Of a DNA stretch of 64,000 bases, positions 50,553 to 61,257 are shown piece after piece. Position 1 is the stretch's first letter. Each line of letters starts with the position of its first letter. The translations under genes were made by a program, and so were the position numbers. The DNA comes from Macrocystis pyrifera (lineage: Eukaryota; Sar; Phaeophyceae; Laminariales; Laminariaceae). The stretch is from the NCBI GenBank assembly GCA_031763025.1, contig JASSKH010000043.1, forward strand, positions 702,501-766,500, written 5' to 3'. Under the pieces are notes generated by a model. The model worked only from the letters and a program-made list of their open reading frames with translations, was not told the DNA's origin and ran no database searches.

Positions 50553-51041
50553 TGTGAAGCGGTGACCGAGGTATGGTAAGGGTAAGGGACGCAGGTGGTT
50601 CTGGCAGCTGGGAAACAGTGCTTCGCTTCTTCTGATTTAGATCTTCGTATTGATGACGAGAGCTGAGGAGGTGCTCTGGTAGAGAAGTGAGAGGTAGGGG
50701 GGAGGGACTCGACGCCCAGATATACTCGTCGCACCCCACGCCACAAGCTCTCCTAAATTCCTCTTATCTGATGTACTCCCACAGAACTTTCCTATGGCTA
50801 CCGATCGTTCTTCTGCTAATATAAGAACTTCTCACCTCGTGGTCCTATCTGCGTTAAGGAACATTCCTCTCGTCTAACGGGTTATCCGCCCCAGGGAACA
50901 TTCCTAAAATAACGATACTCTCGACTAACGGAATATCCGCCGGGTTAATCCATTCTTCGAATTATTCTCGTATTCGTGAGACTACAAGACTGCAACATAC
51001 TATCTATATCTATAGCCCATGAGTAATCCACTCATATTGCA
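50553..51041 (-). repeat. LTR (3-prime in the inferred orientation)
   Basis: 489 bp, TGTGAAGCGG...ATATTGCA on the plus strand, equal in length to its partner. Confidence 0.9.
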
Positions 51042-51560
51042 TTAGCCCACCCTGAATAGTCGTATATGCAGACCACAATATGGTCGGAGGGTGATGACAA
51101 AGTTCATCCCATACGGCCAGGAAAAAGGTAGTCGAAGATGCGGCTATTCGAAACAAAATAAATGAGGCTATATATCCCCCCACACCTCGTAATAAGACCC
51201 AAACACTACGAAGGGTCGTTCGGCGCGATGTCTAGGACCACCACCTCCCAGCCTCCCGAAAACCAAACTGGGACCACAATGTCCCAGGCACCACTTCGGG
51301 GTTCCCGAGTGAGTTTATAGTGTAGAGCGTGACACGCTGCCTAGTAGCATAAGTGGACGCTTCTCCCCTCCCAGTATAGGTGAGTAGACGCTTCTCCCCT
51401 CTTATCAGGCACCGTCAAATCGCAAGTGCAAGTACGTACAACAAGCTCTGTTGTTCTTTCTTAGTAAGTGCTTGATATATAAGTACTGGCTATTAGGAGT
51501 ATGATCGAGTTTGCAGTCCCAAGCTTGGCCAGAATATTCGTTGAATGCAACGACGCCAGG

Positions 51561-52049
51561 TGTGAAGCGGTAACCGAGGTATGGTAAGAGTAAGGGACGC
51601 AGGTGGTTCTGGCAGCTGGAAAGCAGTGCTTCGCTTCTTCTGATTTAGATCTTCGTATTGATGACGAGATATGAGGAGGTGTTCTGGTAGTGAAGTGAGA
51701 GGTAGGGGGGAGGGACTCGACGCCGAGATATGCTCGTCCCACCCCACGCCACAAGCTCTCCTAAATTCCTCTTATCTGATGTACTCCTGCAGAACTTTCC
51801 TATGGCTACCGATCGTTCTTCTGACAATATAAGAACTTCTCACTTCGTGGTCCTATCTGCGTTAAGGAACATTACTCTCGTCTAACGGGTTATCCGCCCT
51901 AGGGAACATTCCTAAAATAACGTTACTCTCGACTAACGGAATATCCGCCGGGTTAATCCATTCTTCGGATTATTCTCGTATTCGTGAGACTACAAGACTG
52001 CAACATATTACCTATATCTATAGCCTATGAGTACTCCACTCATATCACA
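51561..52049 (-). repeat. LTR (5-prime in the inferred orientation)
   Basis: 489 bp, TGTGAAGCGG...ATATCACA on the plus strand. The candidate primer site lies just to its left. Confidence 0.9.
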
Positions 52050-52290
52050 GGCGTGGGTTTAGGTCATGTTCCAAATTGATATCGTACGTACTCGGCTTCT
52101 CGCAGAAAACCAAAACGCGAGAGTACTTGCAAAATCAAACATTGTACGTACTCACTCGTATCATACCCTTATCGTATGGCATCGCACAGGACCCATGATT
52201 TATTGTTCGTTTGAGAAACGAAACGGCCCGGGTATTCGGACGACAGACACAGCGAGCCAGAGCGATAGTAGACGTGTATCACCGGCACAG

Positions 52291-52404
52291 ACGCGTGCGG
52301 TGAAAACCTGGGTGGCGAACGTTCAATCCGTAAACACATATTTGAAGCGAGAGTCGTGCTTGGACCTGTATGGACTGAAAGATGGGGTATACCATATGCC
52401 ATGA
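52291..52404 (+). CDS. Terminal exon candidate beyond the LTR element
   Basis: The acceptor GTATCACCGGCACAG ends at 52290. One frame reads TRAVKTWVANVQSVNTYLK, then RESCLDLYGLKDGVYHMP and a stop at 52402. A second frame, the one in phase with the exon at 50343, is also open to a stop near 52410 (ENLGGERSIRKHIFEARVV). I cannot tell which, if either, is used. Confidence 0.3.
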   Translation, partial: TRAVKTWVANVQSVNTYLKRESCLDLYGLKDGVYHMP

Positions 52405-52409
52405 AACTG

Positions 52410-53636
52410 TAGCTCCGTGAAATAAGCCAGTAAATAAAAGGTCAGGTGGTAAGTCAAACAGCTTAGGACGGGTACGCAGGAACATTGTTTTTTTTTGAGA
52501 TCCCGGTTGATGCTCGAGAACAATGCCGACTGCAGGAAATGGTCGTGCTGTACTGTGGTTACTTGACAGAACTCCGTCAGAAGCAGCCTTTTGACTTTTG
52601 ACGGGAGCTGCACATTTAGCCCAAGACATCACTCGCCCTTCTCTGCGATGCCAACTCAGCGCATGAAACCACCCATTTTGCGGTAGAAGTCGCACATCTT
52701 AAAACAAAAAGTCGAAGTGGATCACCTGGGTTCGTTCGGCACCTCCCCTCCGTGGTGGGACGTGCAGACATTTTCCAAACAATAACCACAACCAAAAGTA
52801 TCGTTTGGTGTCAACACAAAATCACTAAAAAAGGTGCACGACGGCACCAAATATGGGGGAAAAAAAAAATAGAGGCAGAGTCCCTCGGCACGGGCGGCCC
52901 ATCACCGTGAGCACAACACGTATGATACGTGGCCCAGGTGCTCGCTGCCTTGACACCGACTGCTGCGCGTGCCTCGAGCCATGAGGAGTGAAGCAACGAT
53001 CGCTTGGTGGTTTGGTCCGTCCACCCCCTCCGCCGCACTGGCGTCTAAGAACCCGATATCTGCGCGTGGTGAACCAATCACAGCAGCGCGTGCCCCACCC
53101 CAATGCTCTTTCCCACCAACTTTGATATGCAAACGATACGCTATCGGGCCTCTCATGACAAATACCTGCACAACAAACTCACAGGCCAAGATTTCCGGGG
53201 AAATTCGAAAATAATTCCGGATTAGTGACACTGCACAACGTTTGTGTGGAACACAACCTTTCCCAATCAAGAAACATTGAGCCTGGGCCAGCATCCTGGT
53301 TTCCTTCATAGGGTCGCGATACTGCTGTACGGGTACTGCTACACGTTTTGCTATCACCCCGCCCTTGCCATCACCCCCCCCTGACGCCCGCCTGGAAGTA
53401 GTGTCAGAAACGTAGCAATTCTCTCAGCTTGTTGTATCACCCTCCTTATCTATTACCTAGCTGTGCTGCACGGGTAGGTGTGACATGCGTACGAGAGGCT
53501 CCCGTACGCAATTTGTTGTCACCCCCCAACGATATTACCTCCCTCGCAAAAACTCACCAACTGTGATACTAAAAAACAAAATAAACGCCCGAAAAAAGCA
53601 TGCCCACTATCACCGGTTTAACCAACCCCTCCGCAG
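52410..53636. other. No gene firmly recognised; ambiguous ORFs at 52902-53357
   Basis: A minus-strand frame of 151 codons has protein-like text (GGKEHWGGARAAVIGSPRAD), but a plus frame over the same bases is equally open. No domain recognised on either strand. The region is otherwise simple, with CACCCC-rich stretches near 53360-53530. Confidence 0.3.
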
Positions 53637-53787
53637 GGTACCACCTCGGGCGAAATACCCCACAAAAACCCTATTAAATAAGTGTCTCAAGAGGCTGAAA
53701 CACGGGCAAACGTTTCCAGGTCCGGACGAAAGGGAGTACTGTATCGACAAATACAGAGCTTCTTTTGAAATCCTCTGCCTGAGGTGA
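53637..53787 (+). CDS. Terminal exon candidate
   Basis: Acceptor CCAACCCCTCCGCAG at 53636, then VPPRAKYPTKTLLNKCLKR, LKHGQTFPGPDEREYCIDKY, RASFEILCLR and stop. Basic and well mixed. No family recognised and no upstream partner exon identified. Confidence 0.3.
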
Positions 53788-53955
53788 TACGTCCTCCTGC
53801 CTGTCCGATCTCCCCACATTATTCGTCTTTTGAGTTTTAAGTCCACGGGAGTAAAACAACATACGACCTCCATGGAGTAACATGACACTTTACATGAAAG
53901 CAAGTTTTCCTTTCATGGAAATAAACGAAATACCACGGAAGTCGAATTTTCTTCC

Positions 53956-54202
53956 GAGGCGTTCCACGGTAGAGATTCACCCTAATTTTCTGACGCTCCT
54001 CGCTTAAGGAGCTCCACACCTCACCCGAAAACTGACTCTGGCAAAAATCAAATTGCATCTCGGTGAATAATCCATGGCCCCAAGTATACGAAAACCTCAT
54101 TTTTCGAAACAAGCTTGGCATTCCGACGATTTTGGGTTAAGAAACGCCGTCATTCAGAAAACATATTAGCGGAAATGTGCTACCTCTATCGTAGAACGCG
54201 TC
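53956..54202. mobile_element. MITE-3 copy
   Basis: GAGGCGTTCCACGGTAGAG...CTATCGTAGAACGCGTC with complete interior. Flanks TTCC and TCCA match only partly as a target duplication. Confidence 0.88.
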
Positions 54203-54795
54203 TCCAATTGAAATGGGATCCAGCCGCGCCCCGATCCCACCAGAACATTACCGCATTTGGTGCCCTGCTCCCACCCACAAGGTGCCGAAATGAAAGCCGC
54301 CGGAGGCCCACCAGTTACCGTGATCCCACCCACAGGAACTGCACCGGGCTACCCTGATTTCATGCAAGCGGCAGCAGTTGTGCACGACCACGAAAAAAAT
54401 AAAAAAACAGAAAGCAAAAAAAACTAACGAACTCGCATAGATAGCTGGTATCACTCCCATCAAAGAAATTTAAGTCTTCCACATGTATTTCCATGGGAGA
54501 AATTATGAAGTCTACCGATGTTGCCGGAAGCAATGGAAGTCGGTGGACTCTTGTAGAAGTTCATGGCAGCTTCCACCGAAATTGGTTGAGGGGGCTTGAG
54601 TTGGTGGACGTTGGCGGAAGCTTTCACTTCTGTCAAAGGCAGAATTTTCCATGGACTTTCGCGGAAGTGAGCATAACTCTCACGGAAGTACGTGGTGTAC
54701 TGCCGTGGACGCAAGTACGAAAGTGAAAGAATGTGGCGGACCCTGCCAGCCCGATGCCTCTACCGCGTTGGCGCACTGTACTATTGCTACTGTCT

Positions 54796-55947
54796 TTATA
54801 CCACCGGGATTGGTGACGTACTGATGCCCAGTGAGGAACGTCCTTCTCCGTTTCGCTGAGGAACGAAAAAGTTGATTCTCTCTAAACGTCTCACAATGAA
54901 CGCCACATGCGGTTGCGGATTTAGGACCTCGCCGCAACGTGGAGGACAGCAGGGGAAATGTGTGCAGATGTAAATTTCTATGGACATTGAAACTACCAAA
55001 ATACCCAAGCTGGCAACGCCCAGTGGGACAATCGCGAGAGCGTCCATCACGACAAGTGCACAGTTCACAATCGAAGCGCCTGAAACGATCAAATGATATG
55101 CTTCAGAAACTTCGTACAGGAATACAAGAAATATAAACGAACCGCCGACTAAAACTCCAAAATACTTGCCATCGTTGCCAGTATTCATTTTGACAATTAC
55201 GAAGCTCACGACCAATACCCCCGTGAACGACACTGCGCCGAGCGAAATAGTTCTAGAGTCTATTCCTTCTCGTCGAATCGGGACGGTTAAATAGGTAACA
55301 CACGCAATGATGCCTTGGCAGATGGTACCAAGAAGACCCGTCAGGAAGAGCGTTTCGCCCCTCGCTCCTTCTCCGAACATGCCCTCGAGGGCCATAATGT
55401 ACGGCTCACTCAACATATCACCCGACAGACTCCGCTCGTTTCCGTTCAAGTACTCACGCATACTCATACTCATCCCGAAGACCATTCCAGATGCCTCTAA
55501 CACCGCAGATATGCCGAACACGACATTCTTGTCCACAACTGAAGACTTGGACGTCCAAGAAAAACTCTCGGTGGCCAACGCGTTATACACGCTGAGGACG
55601 GTTATCACGATGGAATACACAAAGTAGCCTGCAGCCTTCCTATGCAAACCTCCCCGAGGGGGTAGACCCGGAGTTGGTGTTGACATGGACTCCCGCTGCG
55701 GCTCCGGCTCGGGCATGTCCGCTGCGGTGTCCAGCTCCTGCATCGTCGGCACCAAGTATACATGCAGTGTAACGTTGGTGAGTTTGGTGGACAATGTCAT
55801 CACGTACGGAGAGCCCTGTACGAACGGGCCGGCCCATCCACCGCCGCTGCGGTGAACGGGCCGCATTGGTCGCTGGCCTGGCGAACAATCGAAATTTAGA
55901 CAACCGGATTTTGTGGCTCTTTTTTCTCCCGCCGCGAATGGGTACAT
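54796..55947 (-). CDS. Predicted six-pass membrane protein, family unknown (383 aa)
   Basis: A long frame with clear membrane segments at about residues 105-124, 141-163, 199-223, 233-252, 262-287 and 296-327, joined by short charged loops. The amino end (1-100) is Pro/Glu-rich and probably cytosolic; the carboxyl end has a Cys/Pro cluster (CTHFPCCPPRCGE) and a basic tail. An in-frame stop lies two codons before the first Met, but CTCTAG just there could also be a splice acceptor; Met50, Met69 or Met88 are alternative starts. Hydrophobicity periodicity and strand asymmetry make this convincingly coding. I found no transporter or receptor signature and do not assign a function. Confidence 0.75.
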   Translation of the reverse strand: MYPFAAGEKRATKSGCLNFDCSPGQRPMRPVHRSGGGWAGPFVQGSPYVMTLSTKLTNVTLHVYLVPTMQELDTAADMPEPEPQRESMSTPTPGLPPRGGLHRKAAGYFVYSIVITVLSVYNALATESFSWTSKSSVVDKNVVFGISAVLEASGMVFGMSMSMREYLNGNERSLSGDMLSEPYIMALEGMFGEGARGETLFLTGLLGTICQGIIACVTYLTVPIRREGIDSRTISLGAVSFTGVLVVSFVIVKMNTGNDGKYFGVLVGGSFIFLVFLYEVSEAYHLIVSGASIVNCALVVMDALAIVPLGVASLGILVVSMSIEIYICTHFPCCPPRCGEVLNPQPHVAFIVRRLERINFFVPQRNGEGRSSLGISTSPIPVV

Positions 55948-55999
55948 CTTCTAGAGCACAAACAGGATGCAGCAGACACGTCTAGGAGATACTTGGCTG

Positions 56000-57110
56000 A
56001 TGTGCTTTGGCAACAGCGTTCCGTCGAGGGTTAAAAGTGCAGGTTGTGGCAACGCAAGCGGCGGGGGGGTGGGGTGATATGTTGTGGAACAGTTGTAAAG
56101 GCGTGCAAACAGGTGTGCATCAAGCAGGATTCCAGGAGGTCCAAAGGTCCAAATCAGAACTCTGTTGTCGAGAGAGCGCTAGGCTTCAAACAGAACGTGG
56201 GACTCGCCAGCGATGCGTGATCGTCTGACGGTGGAGGTGCGACCTCTACGGTGCGCCGGCCTGCCGCCGTTAGCTTGCAGTGCACGAGTCAGAACCGGGC
56301 GGAAGTGAAGATAGTGGGGAGGGAAATACGAGACCACGTACAGGGCGCCCCACTAGGGAGCGGGAGCGAGGCTGATCAGTTCCATTCGACGCACGCTTGT
56401 GAAGGAGGCCGGGGGTGTTCCAGGCGCTGCCAGCGGTGAACATAGCGGGGCGTGAGAAGAGACAAAGTTGCAGTATTTTCCTTCTCAATGACGCGAAAAA
56501 CAAAGCAGCGCACACTATACTCTGCGGCGTATCAAACGATTTGAACGTCTGGGCGGATGCGTAAAACTCGATTCTTATTTGTAGGCAACAAGATGGTCGA
56601 GCGTTTGTTGAGATTTCCGAACTTCCCGGGAGTATATAAAGGTTATGGAGTAGAGGTGGCCCTTGAGATGGAAAGGTGACACACACGACATGGTTAGCTT
56701 AGCAAAGGCGCGATTGGCTAAGCGCTACGGCCAGACGTAGGCGGTGGATTTCTCGACACGTTTGTACCCGCTGCCCCGTCGACGTCTGACAAATTTCTGA
56801 CAGCAACGCCATGCAGATCTAACTTGGACCTACTGCACTTGGACAGGACGTGGACCTGACCTTGAAAATGACATCGTTGGACACCTAGATGCTCGTGAGA
56901 TGGATACCTGGATGCGAGGAGATGCCGGGTAAGATTCTACTGTAGATCTACTCAGCAAAGCTCGCTACGGGCCAAAGCAGAGTAGCCGCCCATTGGATGC
57001 GGCTCTTTCGTCGGACTCCGTGTACGCGTGGGGCGGTTTCCGGGAGTCCTTTCCTTGGTAGACCCTGGCGCATTCCGAATGATGTTGAATACCGCGGTTC
57101 TAACGATGTT
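56000..57110. other. No gene recognised
   Basis: Mixed composition, several frames under 140 codons on both strands without domains. GGGAGTATATAAAGG at 56628-56642 is a TATA-like sequence with no clear downstream frame. Confidence 0.35.
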
Positions 57111-57114
57111 GCTA

Positions 57115-57228
57115 GTATTACGGGGGTCCAGAGTTAATAAGACCTATGGTATACATAAAAAAAAATATGCATTTACCTATTTTTACTAACAAAAATTTGG
57201 TCCTATTTACTATGGTCCCCCGTAATAT
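57115..57228. mobile_element. MITE-1 copy 24
   Basis: GTATTACGGGGGTCCAGAG...ATGGTCCCCCGTAATAT. It lies about 90 bp before the exon candidate at 57318, so probably in an intron. Confidence 0.9.
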
Positions 57229-57317
57229 GTGATCCACACGCCTGACATCAACACCTCAGGGACTAAGGAGGTTATATATGCGTTTATGATTGATCTCAGC
57301 GAAATATCCTTCGGCAG

Positions 57318-57462
57318 ACATGTATGGTGGACGAAGTTACGTGGCACATGGGTACCGAGTACAGGAGGGACCGCGAAAAAGAGTTCCTGGAGATGATGTC
57401 GCAAACCCAGGATACTCTGAATATTGTTGAACGTTTCTGTAAGGCCTGTGGCCAAATTCAGG
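57318..57462 (+). CDS. Internal exon candidate (48 codons)
   Basis: The acceptor ATATCCTTCGGCAG ends at 57317 and the donor ATTCAG/GTACAT starts at 57463. The frame reads TCMVDEVTWHMGTEYRRD, REKEFLEMMSQTQDTLNIV, ERFCKACGQIQ. It is highly charged, helical in character and bounded by consensus splice sites. I do not recognise the protein. The same frame stays open to 57560 if unspliced. Confidence 0.45.
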
Positions 57463-57469
57463 TACATGT

Positions 57470-57900
57470 ACTTGATCCATTAGGGTCAAAATCTGGTAAT
57501 AATCTGATAATACCAAAATCAATTAAAAAACGCGCGCCACGAGCGGCGTGTTGTCCATGATTTTTCCCAAGGTTCTTAGTCTCCCTCTGTTAGAGTGATG
57601 TTTCTTTCTTTAGCGTCTGGCACATTCCCTGTGGGGAGGCACGAGGCACGACAGTTTTTTTTTTCTCTTCTTTTCTTCTCTCCTTTACGTACGTATTTCT
57701 TCCGATTTGTGTTCTTTTTTTGTTTGTTTTTGTCTTTCATTGTTTTCTTTCGTTTTCTCTCATATAATATGTATGTCGTTCCTGTCGTATCCAGTAATGA
57801 CGTGGCATTGCATTGTGTACTGATGTGCCTACTGCTTACTTACGTTACAATGTACCTGGTAGTATCTCTGTGGCGTAGATTGTGACCACATAGTTTGTAT
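57470..57900. other. No gene recognised; T-rich
   Basis: TTC/TTT-rich stretch 57640-57770, then mixed DNA. TACCTGGTA at 57853. Confidence 0.4.
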
Positions 57901-57904
57901 CTCT

Positions 57905-58080
57905 CTAGGATTGAAGAATCGGCACGGACACTGGTTGTGCTGGATGTCGACGGGTAGAAAGAACGGCCTAATGTGAAGAACACACACTAAAAAAAAAATG
58001 TGCCTGCGTATGGCCTCCAAAATCTGAATTGTGTGTGTGTTCTTCACATTAAACAGTTCTTTCTACCCGTCGACATGCTT
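57905..58080. repeat. R7 repeat, empty site copy, with inverted arms
   Basis: GGATTGAAGAATCGGCACGG and TGTGCTGGATGTCGACGGG form the uninterrupted counterpart of 26427-26625. Then GAAAGAACGGCCTAATGTG is repeated inverted at 58035-58075 (CACATTAAACAGTTCTTTC), giving arms of about 45 bp around a spacer of about 40 bp. Confidence 0.75.
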
Positions 58081-58512
58081 TGTATTGTTTGTTATATATG
58101 TATAGGCGGGCTCCACTTGGACCTGCATAGCGTCACCAGGTTTCGTTTGCTTCGCCACGGCGGGAGCGATAAAACAATTTTTATTCTGACCCCCCCCCCC
58201 AGTTCAAAGATTTGAAGCTTCTCGACCATCGTCACGGAACCGCGGCGGCACGCCCATGGTCTTACCTGAGCCCCATAGTACAGACCAATCAGCGTTCAAT
58301 TTTTTTTTTCTTGACCAATAACAGCAATACAAAAAAAGGCCTGTGGAGGGTGTTCCCATATTACACTCCATAGTACCGGAGGGACGTGACCAATCGAGAG
58401 CATTATGGGGAGTATGTTGCGGTGGAACCCATCATCCCGTCGTCCACGCTCTGTTTGCACCGCATTTATTTATCAGTGCGCAGAATGATTATTTAAAATT
58501 GTCCTGTTGACC

Positions 58513-58715
58513 CGGGCAGCATCCAGGGGAGCCGCTGGCCTATATCTTTGACAAGGAATCACATATAGAATACGCGCGCTCGGTTTATCACAATAATGGT
58601 AAAATTAGGTAAAAATGGAATATAGACGAGGCGTATTAAGCAGCTTGTAAAGTTGAGTATCAACTATTTAATCAGTCGAACTCACAGCTGTGACGTATTT
58701 CAAAATTTATAAAAA
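58513..58715 (+). mobile_element. R6 repeat, uninterrupted copy
   Basis: GCATCCAGGGGAGCCGCTGG, AGAATACGCGCGCTCGG, TTGAGTATCAACTATTTAAT and TGACGTATTTCAAAATTTAT ending in A10. It defines the unbroken order for the copy at 10262-10827. Confidence 0.7.
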
Positions 58716-58918
58716 AAAAAGTAGCCAACTCGAGAGGACGACCGTCTCAGCTGTAGTGCTGTAGCGCGGCCAGAGGGATGTAGGAACCGAATTGCCGGCT
58801 TGCAGCAGCACAAAGGTACAGCAGGGCTGGGTAAGCTACTGGTGATCGAGTTGTTTTATCTTTCCAGGATGGGTAATCAGCTGAGATGACGATAGACATG
58901 GCCCTTGGCGGTCGCAAT

Positions 58919-59010
58919 ATGAGAGCCTGCTACGTACGGCAGGCAGGCGCGCAACTCGGTCGCCGGGCGGGAGACTGCTCCAATGGAGCACCATCAGCTG
59001 CCTCCAGGAC
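58919..59010 (+). pseudogene. Possible relic of an alpha-tubulin amino end
   Basis: ATGAGAGCCTGC followed by codons for RQAGAQLG, then, one frame over, RETAPMEHHQLPPG. Alpha-tubulin starts MREC..., has GQAGIQVGNACWE and CLEHGIQPDG at matching spacing. Three codons appear lost before QAG and the frame shifts after QLG. The match is short and could be chance. Confidence 0.2.
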
Positions 59011-59141
59011 CGATACAACGGAGGAGACGTCTATACACCAGGTAGGTGCCTGTCACTGTAGTGTCGTCTTGTTGTACAGGAGTGGCGATGATTGCAGAGT
59101 ATGTACGTCGAGCACTGCTGCTGTAGACTTTTCCTCCGACC

Positions 59142-59182
59142 TACCAGGTACCAGGTACAGCAGCAGCAGTAGGTACCTGGTA
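59142..59182. repeat. Cluster of TACCAGGTA/TACCTGGTA motifs
   Basis: Three exact copies in 41 bp (59142, 59149 and inverted at 59174) around a CAG repeat. Confidence 0.9.
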
Positions 59183-59656
59183 CTGCTGTACGGACTCTAC
59201 CTCTTGGTGCGCTACTACTTGGGCAGGATTGGCCCCTATTGCCTGCACCCTACAAGCTTCGCCGATTTCTCTGTACTCGCACCTCCCCCCACAGCAGCAG
59301 CAGCAGCTGCGTGTTGTTGTAGCCATGCCTGGTACTGATGTACAGCTCGAATTTGTCACCCGGTACCGTTCTGAGCGGATGATATAGGTAGCGTGCACAC
59401 ATTAATATGGATACGAAAATTTCCTTATATTTCCGTCCAGAGTGGGATGTAGAGTTACAGCCCTGTCATACTACAGCAGTAGCATTAATAGGCGTGAGAA
59501 GAACTGCCTGCGAGGCACCTCTTGGCCTCATCTCTACACGCTCCCGGCTGTGCACCGGTTTAGACTTGCGCAGCAGTCCATCCAACACATAACGTAGTTA
59601 TTGGGTACCACACTGGTTATATATGTACAGCAGCAGCACTGACAGGAGCAGTGATC

Positions 59657-59753
59657 GGTACCACTCCGACCCAAAATATATTGACCGTTTAGACTAAATA
59701 ATTATATGATAGGGGCCCCTATTTTTCGGGTCAGAGTGGTACCATTTTCGCGC
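59657..59753. mobile_element. Small palindromic element, about 97 bp
   Basis: GGTACCACTCCGACCCAAAA at left and its near-inverse TTTTTCGGGTCAGAGTGGTACC at right, with an AT-rich centre containing GATAGGGGCCCCTAT. MITE-like; a single copy in the window. Confidence 0.6.
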
Positions 59754-59759
59754 TGTGCG

Positions 59760-60630
59760 TTTTGGTATGATGAGTCGAACGATGAGTGGCGTTTGAATAC
59801 ATGTTGAGAGCAATGCGGAGGGGTGGTGGTACTGGCAGTACTGCTGGCACTGACGATGTAACAACTTTTTGTTCGTTTTTCTCTTGGCATTCGCACCTCT
59901 CTTTCACTCTAGAAAGAGTGCAACACCAGGCGGTATGCTGACACCAGAGAAAACAACTACAGTACGCGACAGAAGTTTAGAGCTTCAGGCTCGAGTTTTT
60001 GACAAAGATAAGCATGTGGCATTATTTATACTGGAAAGTTGAGTAGGACACACCCCATCTCACATGAACAGAAATAGAGCCTGACCCGAAACAAGAAAAT
60101 ACGATATGCTAAGGTGGTGTCGCACACTTGCAACATACACGTTGTGTTTGTCGTGCGATTGTCTTGCACGCAGCCGAAAGCGACGCCCTTGCAGCGGCGG
60201 CGACGGCGGAAAGAGAGCAGGAACAACAACACAGGCGTTGCTTGCTGAGGGAGTCTATTCGCTGACGGAAGACTACAAACCAACCAGTAGTAAGCAATAG
60301 TCGTGCATGAGAGTCGGCGCAAGGCAGGCCCGCCGGGTGAGGGTGGTGAGGGTTGTACGCTCAACCCCATGGCAAGACCCAAGTCCGGAACCGCACGCCG
60401 TGGTAAAAACGCCAACTGCGAAGGTGCTCGTCTTGCCGGACAGGAAAGGGCACTGCACCTGCCCGGCGCGGCGAGTGAGCTACGGGCGACGGAGATGGGG
60501 CAGAGGGAACTCGCCTCGCCGCCGGATTCACTTCCTGGGTGAAACACTCCACGGTGCCGTAGCTCTCAGCGCTGAACCCACACTAATCGTCGCAGGTGTG
60601 GAGGTGGGGCGAGGGGGGGGGGGGGCAGAC
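59760..60630. other. No gene firmly recognised
   Basis: A plus frame at 60307-60645 (ending HFLGETLHGAVALSAEPTL) and an overlapping minus frame are both open in GC-rich DNA. I could not choose between them. Confidence 0.3.
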
Positions 60631-60637
60631 GTGCACG

Positions 60638-60738
60638 ATGGGTGAATCCCGAACGGCGACGGAGAGCAAGGGCCCATTGGTGTTAACGCGAGCGCCGGCG
60701 TTTTTCATGGAGAGGGTAGGGAGGAAATCTCGATTCAG
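60638..60738 (+). CDS. First-exon candidate (34 residues)
   Basis: ATG at 60638 opens MGESRTATESKGPLVLTR, APAFFMERVGRKSRF and ends TTCAG/GTGAGC, a consensus donor, in phase 2. No partner exon in matching phase was identified, so this stays a candidate. Confidence 0.25.
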
Positions 60739-61257
60739 GTGAGCAGCACTGGGACTAAGTAGTAGTCACCGGTACTTCTTTTCGTCGCCGTTTTTGCGCA
60801 CTTGCACCAAGCTTTGAGGGTAAATTAGCCGTTTGATTTTACCCCAACCTCTACCTACTTGTTCGTGGCGACTGACGCTGCACACCACCTCTGTGAGCTA
60901 TAAGCCTACCGTTATGCCTTTTCGTGCAGTGCCAAAGCAGTAGGCAGGGTACGGCAGGTCGTGCCGTATATGAATCAGCAGTACCGGCGATATGGGTGTA
61001 GTTTTTGTTGTACTTAGTGCCGTGTTATAAGTACCGTGACTCTTGTTTCCCCTGCCACCGCCGTCGGCCGGAGTGTGCATGCGCCTAGAGGTTTCCATGC
61101 GATTCAGTATCCTACTTTGCCACGGCGCCGGCAGTAGTTTGCATGTTTTAGGATTGGCGAATAACTATTTTTCAAAATTCCGTGCTGAAGACTTCGCGGA
61201 GGCGACCCTTTGCCATAAACCTTTGCGGTATTGAAACAGCCCCTCCGCCAGTAGGAC

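Larger units (their letters stand above)
50553..52049 (-). mobile_element. Short non-autonomous LTR retrotransposon (TRIM-like), looks whole
   Basis: Two 489-bp direct repeats (50553-51041 and 51561-52049), each TGTG...CA, flank only 519 bp. GGCG lies outside both ends as a 4-bp target duplication. Orientation is inferred as minus: there a TGGCGTCGTTGC-type primer site follows the LTR by two bases and a G-rich tract (AGGGTGGGC) precedes the other LTR. The LTRs are about 95% alike, so the insertion is fairly old but not ancient. No gag or pol coding sequence is seen; it would depend on a larger partner. Confidence 0.85.

Noticed and set aside
56628-56642. A core promoter (TATATAAAG)
   Set aside because: No transcript start or coding frame can be tied to it. 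One TATA-like word is expected by chance.
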